Shown here piece after piece: positions 23,385 through 35,800 of a DNA stretch of 64,000 bases (the stretch's first letter is position 1; each line of letters opens with the position of its first letter). A program made the translations under genes and the position numbers. This stretch comes from Solanum dulcamara. Its lineage: Eukaryota > Streptophyta > Magnoliopsida > Solanales > Solanaceae. A model generated the notes under the pieces. It had not been told where the DNA came from. It made no database searches and saw only the letters and a list, made by a program, of their open reading frames with translations. Location of the stretch: positions 66,630,634 to 66,694,633 of the forward strand of contig NC_077239.1 in assembly GCF_947179165.1 (NCBI RefSeq). Reading direction: 5' to 3'.

Positions 23385-24055
23385 ATTTATACAAATTTCA
23401 TGCCAAATACATACACAATAAACAATTTCATACCAATTTAATACAAACTGTAAACAGTCAATATATAAACACAGTATACCATTTGTATGTCACCTATAAA
23501 CGCAAAGTTCACCTTGCAACAACTAAAAACTCACGACATATTATATACATTAAAAAAGTCATGTCACATATCATCATGCCAATGAGTATAAATATAGATA
23601 TTCAGTTTAAACTTGTGTGGTTCACAATAAATACCTGAATTCATAAGAATTTCACACCAACTAAAAATACAAAGTTTATACCAAATTCATATCAGTTTCA
23701 TGTCAACTACAAACACAAAGTATACAAAACTAATACCAACTTCATGCCAACAGAGAATTCACAGTCAATACAATGATAACTACACAACCTACAAACAAAC
23801 TCTATATATACATTAAGAAGTTCAAGTGACATCTCATTATACACTCATTGAATATTTGTACCAAATTCATGCCAATTATAAACACAAGTACATTTAATAT
23901 CAACTATAAAAAGTTTGTACACATACAAATTATATCAATTGCATACCAATTTCATGCCAATTTCATATCATTAACATTCAAAATAATTAATACCAATAAA
24001 ATTATAATTTCAATGATTATAACTTGTATTAAACACAAGTAATTTCGTTTTTCAG
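23385..24055. repeat. Degenerate repeat region, three units of about 200-250 bp
   Basis: Three diverged units (about 23385-23600, 23640-23850 and 23855-24050) each start with (A/T)CCAA(A/T)TTCATGCCAA. Units 1 and 2 run through ACAAACACAAAGT(A/T)TA and ATATACATTAA(A/G)(A/G)A, and end with CA(T/C)..CAT. Open frames at 23303-23638 and 23848-24042 arise from this composition; I do not call them genes. Confidence 0.55.
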
Positions 24056-25412
24056 AATCCACGTGCACAACAAATAGAGATTCAAAAATTGCAATATACA
24101 TACAAAAAAATTAAAACATATCATTAACATGATATGCATAAAAAAGTAAAAGAAATATATTGTAAGAAATTAATTTATTAAAAATACATTCACAACGTAT
24201 TTGACCTTTTTTGACTTAAGAATTTTTTAATCTTTTTTCAATGTTGCATTGAATCTTTTTTTGCGGCTTTTCAAGACTCTCCCCTAAGAACACTCTTTGA
24301 TTTTTTGTGGCTTTTCACGAATAAAATCGGAATCAGATTTCGAATACTCAAACAAAAGAAATGTCACCATCTCGCCCTTCCTTTTTTACCCCTTCTGGTT
24401 TGAATAAGATGAGTTTTTCTTCACCATTATTTCTTTTTTCTTCCGTCCCTGGATTTTGATTCTTGTTCATTGGATTGACATTTCATTGGAGTGATATTAT
24501 CTTCGACAAATCTAGGGCTCTTTCTAGGTGTAAAAAGAACTTTTTGATTTTTACGCTTACTATAAAAAGAATTTTATGCACCGAGAAAGATGTGCTATCA
24601 AAACATGAATATGAATATGAGTGAGGTGTATTTTATTTGAAAGATGGTGAAGAACAATGAAGAAAGAGAAAGAAAAAAATTATAGTAAGAGAAATGTGGG
24701 AGTTTAATAATATCCCTTAAATCTAGTAATTGATAATTACAAAAGGAAGGCACACTCATTTTCTCTCTCTTATTGATTATGATGACATTTAATAATCAAT
24801 TAATATAAATTAAAATTAAATATTTTATAAATTAATACAAATCTGTTAACACATGTAATTATAACTTTATTAATAGTAATTATAAAAGAATAGATTTAAA
24901 GGTTGTAATATCAACTCTTAATTAAATATGTATTTAGATTTGATCTCTTCTTGATATTTCAAATCCTTTGATATATTATTCACTATACAGGATTACGTTT
25001 GTCTTTTTACAATAGGAATAATATTATATAGCACAAATTATTTTTGAAAAATACCTTTGTAATTTTAAATTAAAGGATAGTTGTTCGCCTATTTGAGTGT
25101 CATTTATTAATGTTAAATATTTTATGTGAAACAATTATTATGATTTAGGATTATGAGGGGAAAAAATTGAATGAATTTAATTGTAAATAAAATATATTTC
25201 TTGCACCCATGTATCGTGGTTTAAAGTTGAAATAAATAATTTTGAAAAATAAATAACTTTGACAAAAGATGATAATCACTTTACTATGGATGTGAATTCA
25301 AGTGGATATCAACTAATTCACGATTGACAAACAAAATAATTAATAAGCAAACAATTAACCAATGCCCAAAACAATTTCATGCATTTTTCTTGTAACAAAA
25401 TAAGGTCGAATG
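24056..25412. other. AT-rich intergenic DNA
   Basis: No gene or RNA can be supported. A pyrimidine-rich stretch (about 24190-24480) and a long AT-rich tail lead up to the copia 5' LTR. Confidence 0.45.
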
Positions 25413-25474
25413 TGTTATGAATATACTTAATTGTGGATGTTTATTTATTTCTCCTATAAGAAGCTCTACAAGCA

Positions 25475-28208
25475 TGTTATATCCCGCACTTTTGGGCATT
25501 CGGAAAAGAGAAAAAAATATTTTTGGCTTGCAAGGAATGAGGTTCTGAATTATTTTATTCATTTTAATTAGTACCGGTGTGATGTTCATGGAAAAATTGG
25601 TGTGGAAATACGGAGGAAGGCCGAGGACAAAATTGGGAATTTTGGAAATTAGTTTGTGAATTACTAATAAGACTTATGGTTTTGTTGGGCTCAAAACCAT
25701 AATAATAATAGTAATATTGAGGCCCAACAAAAGAAAAGACCCAAGTCTTGGAAAGTTAGCCCATTAATTAGGTAGCCTATATATATTTACGTTGATGACT
25801 TTTAAGTCATCTTTATCCATTAAGTTCTTTTTATCAAAAAGAATCTACAAAAAAATTCTAGAGAAAAGGAAGGAGAGAAAACTCTAGCTAGAGAGAAGAA
25901 GAGAGCTCGGATTTGGGAGAACAAAAAGGTGAGTCCTTCGATTTCGTTCCGTGAATTAATTATCTAGAGTATACCAAGATGATATGTAGGTATTAATAGT
26001 ATAAAATCATGGCTTGGACCAGCACCAAACGGATAGCAAGCAGCCACGACGTTTTAATCGCGTTAGAAGAGTTTCCGAGGTGGGTTTTGGCGAGTTTTGG
26101 CCAATTTCGGGAAACGTAAGGTCTTTCCTTTCAATTTGAAGTTTATGGTGTTGTTATAGGGTGTATTACACATCCTTTATGCTGCTGGAAGTGTAAGAAC
26201 GTCATAAAAATGCTCAGCGAAAGAAATAATCTAAATTGAAGTCGTCGTAGTTAAATTGTAGTCGAAATGAGGCGTTGTGCGTGTGGGGGCTGATGCTGGT
26301 CGTGTGGTGGTGTGTTGCAGGACTAAAAGTGTTCTAAAGGAGGTGGGGGAGCTTCTGGTTTCATCCACACGACCCCCGCTTCGTATGGTTAAAGGTTTTG
26401 CAAAATGAAAACTAGAAACTCTATTTTTGTATCATAGTTTGGAGCTAGTTGTTTGGAGCTTGTATTGTGTAAGGTTGAAGTGATTTATTTTTAAATATGC
26501 TGCTAGTTATTGTGGTTGGTATGGTTTTTGATATTGTGGACGAGTTGAAATCTCAGGGATGTTGAAGTTATAGGAGAAATGCTGCCCGATTTTCGGTAGC
26601 ATCGGAACTAGTAACAAACTAGTCGGGGGTAATGGATAAGGAAATGACTCTTATTAGTACTTGGTTGTAGAGTGGGCTATTGGAAAGTGAAAGGCTATTA
26701 ATATTAGTATTAATTTCATGTCAATAGGTTAAGGAGGTATCAAGGCAATCCGGATTTCAATTAATCCCAAAAAAGGTATGTGAAGCCCTTTCTTCTCTTG
26801 GCATGTTTTTGGCATAAGTATGTAAAGCTACCCTTCTTCTCATATGTCTTTGACATAAGTTATGATGAAATGTTTATGGTACGGAGTTCCTTGATGGGCC
26901 AAGTATGATATATGTTACTATCTAAGGATCGGGTCGTACGTTCCACGGCACATATGTGTATGACGACTATATGAGGGAAAGTAGAGAGTATGTGAAGCTT
27001 CCTTGTTTTCTCTTGGCATGTCTTAGCCATAAGTGGTTGGTATATGTAATTTAGGGATAAATTTCATTCATAGAACCCCGGTATGGTTCGTAAATCTTAT
27101 TCACTTCTTGATGTTAAAACTCCTGCGATAGTTGAGTTATTGTCTTGTAAGCCTTCTACGTGATACAAAGTAGTATACGTGAAGCCTATCCCTTCCTTCT
27201 CTTGAATGGCTTGCTGTAAGTGAAATGATGTACGATATGAGTTAGAGGTAGTTCCATTTATAGGTTCCGGATGTGACTCATGCCTTGTACTCATTGTTTT
27301 TGAATGACAAAGGCCTTGAAGTAGTTGAACTACGACCCTTGAGCCTCCTATAGGATGAATAGTGATGGAATGTGTAAGCTCCTATACCTAGGGGCTTTTG
27401 GACATACTTTATGGTGATATCTGACAGATGTTTGATATGTTACAGGGTTTTACGTGCACGTATATGCATTACTATATGATATATGGATCGAGATGAACGT
27501 TCCTCGGCATTACTATATGATAAATGGATCGGGTCGTACATTCTTCGGCATTATTATATGAGATAGCACTAATAGCACATAGATGCTTATGATAACAGAG
27601 TGATGGGGTTGTTACACCGGGTCCCCGAACGGGCCAGGTATAGTATGTGATGATAGTATGTATGACTTTATTTTATGAGATGTAGGTACAGTGGTTTGTT
27701 GAATGTTATACTTTCCCCTGCATCCCTGTGTTAGCTGTGCCCACCTTTTGATGTTTTATACTTTACATACTCAGTACATATGTCATACTGACCCCCTCTT
27801 TCCGGGGGGGGTGCATTTCATGCCCGCAGGTACAGGCGCGCGCTTTGGGGATCCGCCAGCTTAGGATTCCACTCGGTAAATTTGGAAGAAGCTCCATTGA
27901 ATCGGAGCCGAGTTTTGGTACTAAACCTTCTATGTATATATTTATTTGATTATGGGTACGGTTGGGGCCCTGTCCCGCCTTATGTTATTGTTCTTTCTCT
28001 TAGAGGTTTGTAGACATGTATGTGGGTTGTATATGTATGCGTGTAAGGTTGTGCCTATATTTTACGATAGCCTTGTCAGCTTATATATTGTCTTTCCTGT
28101 TGGTACGCTACGACTCAAATAGAAGACATGTTTACTTATAGTTAGCAGGGGTATACGCGAGTGTCCAGTTTGGGCACCCGTCACGGCCTACGAGGTTGGG
28201 TTGTGACA
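25475..28208 (+). repeat. 5' LTR of gag-only gypsy element
   Basis: 2.73 kb, TG...CA ends. Differences from the 3' LTR are scattered single bases and a few small indels (for example about 27640-27665 relative to 32710). The 65-codon minus-strand frame at 27097-27294 recurs in the 3' LTR with one residue changed; this simply reflects LTR identity. Confidence 0.9.
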
Positions 28209-28212
28209 AAAG

Positions 28213-28224
28213 TAGTATCAGAGC
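28213..28224 (+). other. Primer binding site, tRNA-iMet type
   Basis: TAGTATCAGAGC, four bases after the 5' LTR, matches the canonical TGGTATCAGAGC at 11 of 12 positions. Confidence 0.8.
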
Positions 28225-28406
28225 GGTCCTTCCTTGGAATGTCCACAAACCGTGTCTAGTAGAGTCTTATTTATCGGTGTGTTGTGCACCATATCTATAA
28301 ACAGGAGGCTACAGGACATTTAGGATGTTATCTTTCTTTCTTGTCTTAGATCGTGCGATAGAGCTGTGTTCTTAGGATGACCTTTTACTAATCTACCCTT
28401 ATGCTT

Positions 28407-29669
28407 GCAGTAATGCCTCCGAAGAAAGCAACAACCACCCAGAAGGGCAAGTCGGCAGCGAGGGAAACCAGTCAGGCCCCGAGAGTTACTAGGGCTCGTT
28501 CCCAGCCTATGCCGAGAATTGTGCCTCAGTCGGCGAGTTCTACTACGCCGCCACCTCCAGTGGAGTTTGGGGCAGCAGCCGCAGGTCCTAAAGCCCCAGT
28601 ACTGGAGCCTCCAGTCCCACAGCAAGGGGCGGGGGATAGAGCTATGAGAGATGCAATGCAGTTGTTGACCAGAATAATGGCAGGACAATCTCAAAGGCAT
28701 GGCCTAGATGATGCAAATAGACAAGGCAGCTTGAGGGTCCGTGACTTCCTAGCCTACAATCCCCCATAATTTCATGGGTCAAGACATGTAGAGGATCCAC
28801 AAGAGTTCACTCGGCAAATGCAGTGCACACTGTGAATCATTAGGGCCTCGGAGACTGAGTCGGTTGAATTGGCTTCATATCGGCTGCGTGACGTAACTGC
28901 TAATTGGTATGAGTCATGGGAATTATCGAGGGGCGAGGGTGCTTCTCCTGCCGAATAGGATGAGTTCATAGAAGCCTTTGTTGGCCATTTTCTGCCTCCA
29001 GAAATGAAACGAGCCAGAGTTGATAAATTCTTACAGTTGAAACAGAATGGTAGGAGCATTAGAGACTATAGACTTGAGTTTGACTCGTTGGCAAGACATG
29101 CGCCCACTATTGTGGCCGATATAGCTGATAGGGTGCATCGCTATGCGATGGGGCTAGATCGTCACCTGATTGATAGTTGTATGGCCATGGCTTCTCAGTA
29201 GGGCATGGATATTGCCCGGGTACAGGCGTATGCACAAGGAGTGTAGGATCGACATAGAAAGCGTCAGTCTAACTGAGATTATGATAGAGACCAGCGAAAG
29301 AAAACTAAATTAGTTGGTTATTATGGTGATTTTCGAGGCGAGCAACCTCAACAGTATAGCAGATATCTTCTTCAGTCGGCCCAGAGTGCACCCCTACAGT
29401 TTGTAGGCAGGAGACTTGATAGCGCAGGGTATACAGGCGATGAACAAAGCTCCAGGGTCTCGGGCTCACAAATGAATAGAGGTAGTTATTTCACTTACGG
29501 CCGTCAAGGCCATTTTATGAGAGATTGCCCACTTAAGAGTAACCCAGGTGGTGCAGCTCAGCCTACTGGGTCGATGGCTGGTTCTTCTTCTTCTGTAGCT
29601 ATGCGCCCTATGGGTCGGGGTATGCAGGTACCAGCAGGCCGTGGTAGAGGCCATGGGGGGAGCTTCTAG
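28407..29669 (+). pseudogene. gag of the young gypsy element, interrupted by stops
   Basis: Starts MPPKKATTTQKGKSAARE at 28407, a typical basic Gag start. One reading frame continues through the capsid core (DFLAYNPP, then FHGSRHVEDPQEF; YRLRDVTANWYESWE; FVGHFLPPEMKRARVDKFLQ) to a C-terminal knuckle (YFTYGRQGHFMRDCP, about 29487-29531) and a Gly/Arg-rich tail ending at 29667-29669. The knuckle has lost its first two Cys (both Tyr). About six in-frame stops interrupt it. Several sit where relatives have Gln, Arg or Trp, so a single C-to-T or G-to-A transition explains them. Confidence 0.85.
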
Positions 29670-30546
29670 TGCTAGCGGTCCTTCAAATCGCATCTATGCC
29701 TTGGCTAGCAGACAGGATCAGGAGGCGCCATCAAATGTGGTTACAGGTATATTATCAATTTTCTTCCAAAATATATATGCATTGATATTGGGAGCCCTAT
29801 GTGGCTGTGAGGCACTGTTGGTATTTTCTGCGTGCGGGTTTTTGAGATGGTAAGAAATATAGAGGAAACTCTGCCAAAATTTTCCAAAAAAATGAAAAGA
29901 GAATGAGATATGGGGTTGTAGTGTGTCTTGAAAGGTCGTGTCCACCGTAATGATAAGATTTGACTAAACTACAAGTTTGGCTGACCTCGAGTAATGCGTT
30001 AATTGCTGACTTGACGGCAATAGTAACTGGGAGATCAATGCTGGTATGGTAGAAAAGGATTTAGAAAAGACTTGTGATACTAAAAGATGCTTTAGAGAGG
30101 AATAGTATATCCTGATAGACGAATATATGAAGGCACCGACTGAATTGATAAACAGGGAGAAATTATGATGAGTTATAGCTAAAGGAGTAATGGTGTGATT
30201 GAGACAAGAATACAAGGGAAAGAGAATACTGACGGATATGAAGTATGAATAAAATAACTCGTGATATATTAAGAATATTGTGAAGGGTAGCAAGGCTATA
30301 CTTGACTAAGGGTTAAAATGTTGGCAACAGGGTTATTGGCTACTGATAATGTGACATACAAGTAGCACAAGGGAGAGAATAAGAAATATTTCCTATGGTA
30401 GAATATAAGAGAACTTAAGAGTAAGTAAAGAAAGCAAAACAAGTATGAGTTATTGCAATAGAAGGAATTTTCCCTATAGTCTGTGTAAGATTTTGAAGAA
30501 GGTTTTATTTAACATTCGAGGACGAATGTTCTAAAGGGGGGAAGGA
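29670..30546 (+). other. Non-coding 3' internal region of gag-only element, with polypurine tract
   Basis: After the Gag tail the sequence is purine-rich and has no recognisable protease or polymerase motif on either strand. ORFs at 29641-29853 and 29964-30293 do not resemble any retroelement domain. The last bases (CATTCGAGGACGAATGTTC then AAAGGGGGGAAGGA) form a short inverted repeat and the polypurine tract abutting the 3' LTR. Confidence 0.65.
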
Positions 30547-33266
30547 TGTTATATCCCGCACTTTTGGGCATTCGGAAAGAGAAAAGAATATTTTTGGCTT
30601 GCAAGGAATGAGGTTCTGAATTATTTTATTCATTTTAATTAGTACTGGTGTGATGTTCATGGAAACATTGGTGTGGAAATACGGAGGAAGGCTGAAGGAA
30701 AAATTGGGAATTTTGGAAACTAATTTGTGAATTACTAATAAGACTTATGGTTTTGTTGGGCTCAAAACCATAATAATAATAGTAATATTGAGGCCCAACA
30801 AAAGAAAAGACCCAAGTCTTGGAAAGTTAGCCCATTAATTAGGTAGCCTATATATATTTACGTTGATGACTTTTAAGTCATCTTTATCCATTAAGTTCTT
30901 TTTATCAAAAAGAATCTACAAAAAAATTCTAGAGAAAAGGAAGGAGAGAAAACTCTAGCTAGAGAGAAGAAGAGAGCTCAGATTTAGGAGAAAAAAAAGG
31001 TGAGTCCTTCGATTTTGTTCCGTGAATTAATTATCTAGAGTATACCAAGATTATATGTAGGTATTAATAGTATAAAATCATGGCTTGGACCAGAACCAAA
31101 CGGATAGCAAGCAGCCACGACGATTTAATCGCGTTAGAAGAGTTTCCGAGGCGGGTTTTGGCGAGTTTTGGCCAATTTCGGGAAATGTAAGGTCTTTTCT
31201 TTCAATTTGAAGTTTATGGTGTTTTTATAGGGTGTATTACACATCCTTTATGTTGCTGGAAGTGTAAGAACGTCATAGAAATGCTCAGCGAAAGAAACAA
31301 TCTAAATTGAAGTCGTCGTAGTTAAATTGTAGTCGAAATGAGGCGTTGTGCGTGTGGGAGCTGCTGCTGGTCATGTGGTGGTGTGTTGCAGGGCCTAAAA
31401 GTGTTCTAAAGGAGGTGGTGGATATGCTTGTTGCATCCACACGACCCCCGCTTCGTATGGTTAAAGGTTTTGCAAAATGAAAACTAAAAACTCTATTTTT
31501 GTATCTTAGTTTGGAGCTAGTTGTTTGGAGCTTGTATTGTGTAAGGTTGAAGTGATTTATTTTTAAATATGCTGCTAGTTATTGTGGTTGGTATGGTTTT
31601 TGATATTCTGGCCGAGTTGAAATCTCAGGGATGTTGAAGTTATAGGAGAAATGCTGCCCGATTTTTGGTAGCATCGGAACTAGTAACAAACTAGTCGGGG
31701 GTAATGGATAAGGAAATGACTCTTATTAGTACTTAGTTGTAGAGTGGGCTATTGGAAAGTGAAAGGCTATTAATATTAGTATTAATTTCATGTCAATAGG
31801 TTAAGGAGGTATCAAGGCAATCCGGATTTCAATTAATCCCAAAAAAGGTATGTGAAGCCCTTTCTTCTCTTGGCATGTTTTTGGCATAAGTATGTAAAGC
31901 TACCCTTCTTCTCATATGTCTTTGACATAAGTTATGATGAAATGTTTATGGTACGGAGTCCCTTGATGGGCCAAGTATGATATATGTTACTATCTAAGGA
32001 TCGGGTCGTACGTTCCACGGCACATATGTGTATGACGACTATATGAGGGAAAGTAGAGAGTATGTGAAGCTTCCTTGTTTTCTCTTGGCATGTCTTAGCC
32101 ATAAGTGGTTGGTATATGTAATGTAGGGATAAATTTCATTCATAGAACCCCGGTATGGTTCGTAAATCTTATTCACTTCTTGATGTTAGAACTCCTGCGA
32201 TAGTTGAGTTATTGTCTTGTAAGCCTTTTACGTGATACAAAGTAGTATACGTGAAGCCTATCCCTTCCTTCTCTTGAATGGCTTGCTGTAAGTGAAATGA
32301 TGTACGATATGAGTTAGAGGTAGTTCCATTTATAGGTTCCGGATGTGACTCATGCCTTGTACTCATTTTTTTTGAATGACAAAGGCCTTGAAGTAGTTGA
32401 ACTACGACCCTTGAGCCTCCTATAGGATGAATAGTGATGGAATGTGTAAGCTCCTATACCTAGGGGCTTTTGGACATACTTTATGGTGATATCTGACAGA
32501 TGTTTGATATGTTACAGGGTTTTACGTGCACATATATGCATTACTATATGATATATGGATCGGGACGAACGTTTCTCGGCATTACTATATGATAAATGGA
32601 TCGGGTCGTACATTCCTCGGCATTATTATATGAGATAGCACTAATAGCACATAGATGCTTATGATAACATAGTGATGGGGTTGTTACACCGGGTCCCCAA
32701 ACGGGTCGGGTATAGTACGTATGACTTTATTTTATGAGATGCAGGTACAGTGGTTTGTTGAATGTTATACTTTCCCCTGCATCCCTGTGTTAGTTGTGCC
32801 CTCCTTTTGATGTTTTATACTTTACATACTCAGTATATATATTGTACTGACCCCCTCTTTCCGGGGGGGCTGCGTTTCATGCCCACAGGTACAGGCACGC
32901 GCTTTGGGGATCCGCCAGCTTAGGATTCCACTCGATAAATTTGGAAGAAGCTCCATTGAATCGGAGACGAGTTTTGGTACTAAACCTTCTATGTATATAT
33001 TTATTTGATTACGGGTACGGTGGGAGCCCTGTCCCACCTTATGTTACTGTTCTTTCTCTTAGAGGTCTGTAGACATGTATGTGGGTTATATATGTATGCG
33101 TGTAAAGTTGTGCCTATATGTTACGATAGCCTTGTCGGCTTATATATTGTCTTGCATGTTGGTACGCTATGACTCAAATAGAAGACATGTTTACTTATAG
33201 TTAGCAGGGGTATACACGAGTGTCTAGTTTGGGCACCCGTCATGGCCACGGGGTTGGGTCGTGACA
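30547..33266 (+). repeat. 3' LTR of gag-only gypsy element
   Basis: 2.72 kb, TG...CA ends, collinear with 25475-28208. It is followed directly by the second copy of AAGCA. Confidence 0.9.
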
Positions 33267-33558
33267 AAGCAACTTACAAGCAGCTCTTTAAGCAGGTTCT
33301 TTAAGTCACAAACAGCTTTGCAAGCATGTTCTTATAAGCAGGTTTGTCAGCATCTTCAATTCTTCTATAAATAGAAAGTCATTTTAGTCCATTTGTAACA
33401 TTAGTTTGAAATTGAATAAGATATCAATCTCTCTCTATATACTTTTCTCTATTGTATTTACTTTATAGTCTTTTCTTTTATAACACATTATTAACACGAG
33501 GCTCTTTCATCTCGAGTTATTTTAAACAGGTAAAAAGGGTAAGAATTTTATTTTTTTA

Positions 33559-34560
33559 AAATATCTAATACTTCTAAACCTAAATTTGTTGCCCTAGATA
33601 TATCAGGCAAATATTATTCATCATGTGCACTAGATGGTGAAATCCACTGGGATTCGATGGGTCTGATAGACACCATCAAAGATAATAACTAGACATCTAG
33701 CCAAAATCATGCTAAAGCTATGATATTTCTCCTTCACCATCTTGACGAGGGTTGAAAATGCAATACCTCACCGTTAAAGACCCCCTTACAATGTCGAATA
33801 ATTTGAAAGATAGTTATGACCACTTGAAGTTGGTCACTCTTCCACAGGCATGCCATGATTGGTTCAATTTGAGGTTACTAGACTTGGTTCAATTTGAGGT
33901 TACTAGACTTTAAAAGTATAACTGAATATAATTTTTTCCATGTATAGAATTATATCATAGTTAAATTTATGCGAAAAAGAGGTCACTTAGCATGCTAAAT
34001 TTGAGAAAATATACTCCACATTCCCTCCTACGAATATACTCCTACAACAGCAATATCGTGAAATGAGTTCTAAAAAATATTCTAATTACTTTCACATCTT
34101 CTTATTGTTGAACAACATAAAGACCTATTGATGAAAAAAATCATGAAAGTCGGCTCATTGGTTCTACGTCATTCCCCGAAGTGAATCAAGAAAATTATGA
34201 CCAATGAAAAAGAGGTTATGGCTCTAGTCGTGGTCGTGGTTGTAAAAAAATTATATTCATGATGGTCTTCCTGAACCAAAAAATGACCAGCAGTAGAAAA
34301 ATAAGGGTGAAAAATAGGAAGAAATGCAAAAGAGAAATTTAGAAAGTGTATGTCATAGATGTGGAGGAATGGGCACTGGTCACGTACCTGTCGGTCCTCA
34401 AAGCATCTAGTTCAGCTCTATCAGGCATCCTTGAAAAAGAGTGATAATAATTTAGAATCAAACTTTATCTCTGAAGATAATGTTGAGCCCATGCATCTAA
34501 ATATAGTTGACTTTTTTGAAATTTCAGAAGGAAAAATGATCAGTGATAAGCCTGTTGTAA
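33559..34560 (+). pseudogene. Copia gag remnant with CCHC knuckle
   Basis: Conceptual translation near 33570-33760 gives KFVALDISGKYYSSCALDGE and AKAMIFLLHHLDEG, characteristic of a common plant copia Gag. A knuckle of the form CHRCGGMG...H, shifted within the motif, appears near 34350-34390, followed by HLVQLYQASLKKSDNN and DNVEPMHLNIVDFFEISEGK to 34560. The frame changes several times and contains stops. Non-functional. Confidence 0.8.
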
Positions 34561-34689
34561 TCTAAAATAATTTTCTTTTCTGTTTGTGCTAGTTGGTGTG
34601 TTTATATTTTTCTAATCCTTGTAAGCAAATAAAGTTTGTATAATAGTCATGTTTAATAGTAATGTTTACTTTGTTTATATCTTCTTTTT

Positions 34690-35800
34690 AAAGAAAATAT
34701 GGAAATGGCTCAAATTTTATTTGGATCAATAATCAATCATGAAGATATTTGTGTGATTGATAGTGGAACAAACCATGCAATATTCAAAGATAAGAAATAT
34801 TTTTCTTAATTTCTCAAAAGAAGAGCAAATGTTACTATATTTTTTGATAATTCGAAATTGATTGAAGGTTCCGGAAGAACTACTATATTTCTGTCAAGGA
34901 GACAAAATTTGTTATAGAAGATGCGTTATTTTCTTCTAAATCACCAAAAAACTTGTTAAGTTTCAAATATATCCACCACAATGAATATCATGTTGAGATA
35001 CTCAATGAAATGAATATTGAATGACTTGGTATAACTAAGAGTGTCTCAAGCCAGAAATACGTTTGGAGAAAATTACCAACTTTATCCTTTGGACTATTTT
35101 ATGTAGAAGTTAGTACAATCGAAGCACATTCGATCGTAAATCAGAAAATTACTATTTTAAATATTTTTATGTTATGGCATGATTGAATAGGTCATTCTAA
35201 ATCAATAATGATGAGAATGAATTCTTGAAAATTCAACTGGGCATTCATTAAAGAACTTAAAGATTCTTACAAATGATGAATTTTCGTGTGCTACTTGTTA
35301 TCAAGGCAAGTTAAGTGCTAGGACATCATCACTAAAAGTTGGCATCGAATCCCCTGAATTCTTAGAACGCATATATGAGGATATATGTGGACCTGTTCAT
35401 CCACTTAGTAAATTATGTAGTTATTTTATGATCCTAATAGATGCATCTTGAACATGGTCTCATGTTTGCCTTCATTTCGCAATCTGGCGTTTGCAAAACT
35501 ATTGGCACCAATAATAAGATTAAAAACACAATTTTTAGATTATCCTATTAAGGTTATTCGCCTTGATAATGTTGCAGAATTTACATCTCTGGCTTTTAAT
35601 GACGAAATTTTTCACTACTATTTGGAGTCATGCTATCTTTAATGCAACAACACTCGTTTGTCTAAGACCGAATAATTATAATAAATATTCTCTGTCACAA
35701 TTAGTATTTGGTCATAAGTCAAATATAGCTCATCTACAAAGTTTTGATTGCGTGGTTTACGTGCCTGTACCACCACCACATCACACTAAGATAGGCCATT
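34690..35800 (+). pseudogene. Copia protease and integrase (N part) remnant
   Basis: MAQILFGSIINHEDICVIDSGTNHAIF (34705-34785) contains the D-S-G protease active site. Stops and frameshifts follow. The pre-integrase region has WHD..GHSKSIMMRM near 35170, and the integrase core shows LAPIIRLKTQFLDYPIKVIR then LDNVAEFTS (35497-35590; relatives have LDN.GEFTS). It ends at LQSFDCVVYVPVPPPHHTKIG (35738-35800), where the forward reading breaks off at the inversion point. Confidence 0.82.

Larger units (their letters stand above)
25475..33266 (+). mobile_element. Young gag-only (non-autonomous) gypsy-like element, TSD AAGCA
   Basis: LTRs 25475-28208 and 30547-33266 (both start TGTTATATCCCGCAC and end GTGACA) are nearly identical by eye. 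AAGCA flanks the element at 25470-25474 and 33267-33271. Primer site 28213-28224; polypurine tract just before 30547. The internal region is only about 2.3 kb and encodes Gag with a C-terminal knuckle. I find no protease, RT, RNase H or integrase. The element would need enzymes supplied by a relative. High LTR identity implies recent insertion. Confidence 0.9.
25413..33485 (+). repeat. Copia 5' LTR, split by a gypsy element
   Basis: The left piece is 25413-25474 and the right piece about 33272-33485. Joined at the AAGCA duplication they align with 41007-41297: CTTATAAGCA...AGCTCTGCAAGCAGG blocks, TTCAATTCTTCTATAAATAG (a likely TATA box, TATAAATAG) and TTTATAGTCTTTTCTTTTATAACA. Confidence 0.85.

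Noticed and set aside
23303..23638. 111-codon ORF in the AT-rich region
   Set aside because: Covers a degenerate non-coding repeat unit, is rich in Asn/Ile/Lys/Tyr from base composition, and its neighbours in the other units are not conserved in frame.
23385..24055. Possible CRISPR-like array because of spaced direct repeats
   Set aside because: Plant nuclear context, units too long and too diverged, spacers not unique; no cas genes.
27097..27294. Minus-strand ORF conserved between 27097 and 32169
   Set aside because: The conservation simply reflects identity of the two LTRs; no known LTR-encoded protein matches.
33486..33510. tRNA-iMet primer site for the old copia element
   Set aside because: The sequence after the LTR (CATTATTAACACGAGG) does not match TGGTATCAGAGC; the primer used is not identified.
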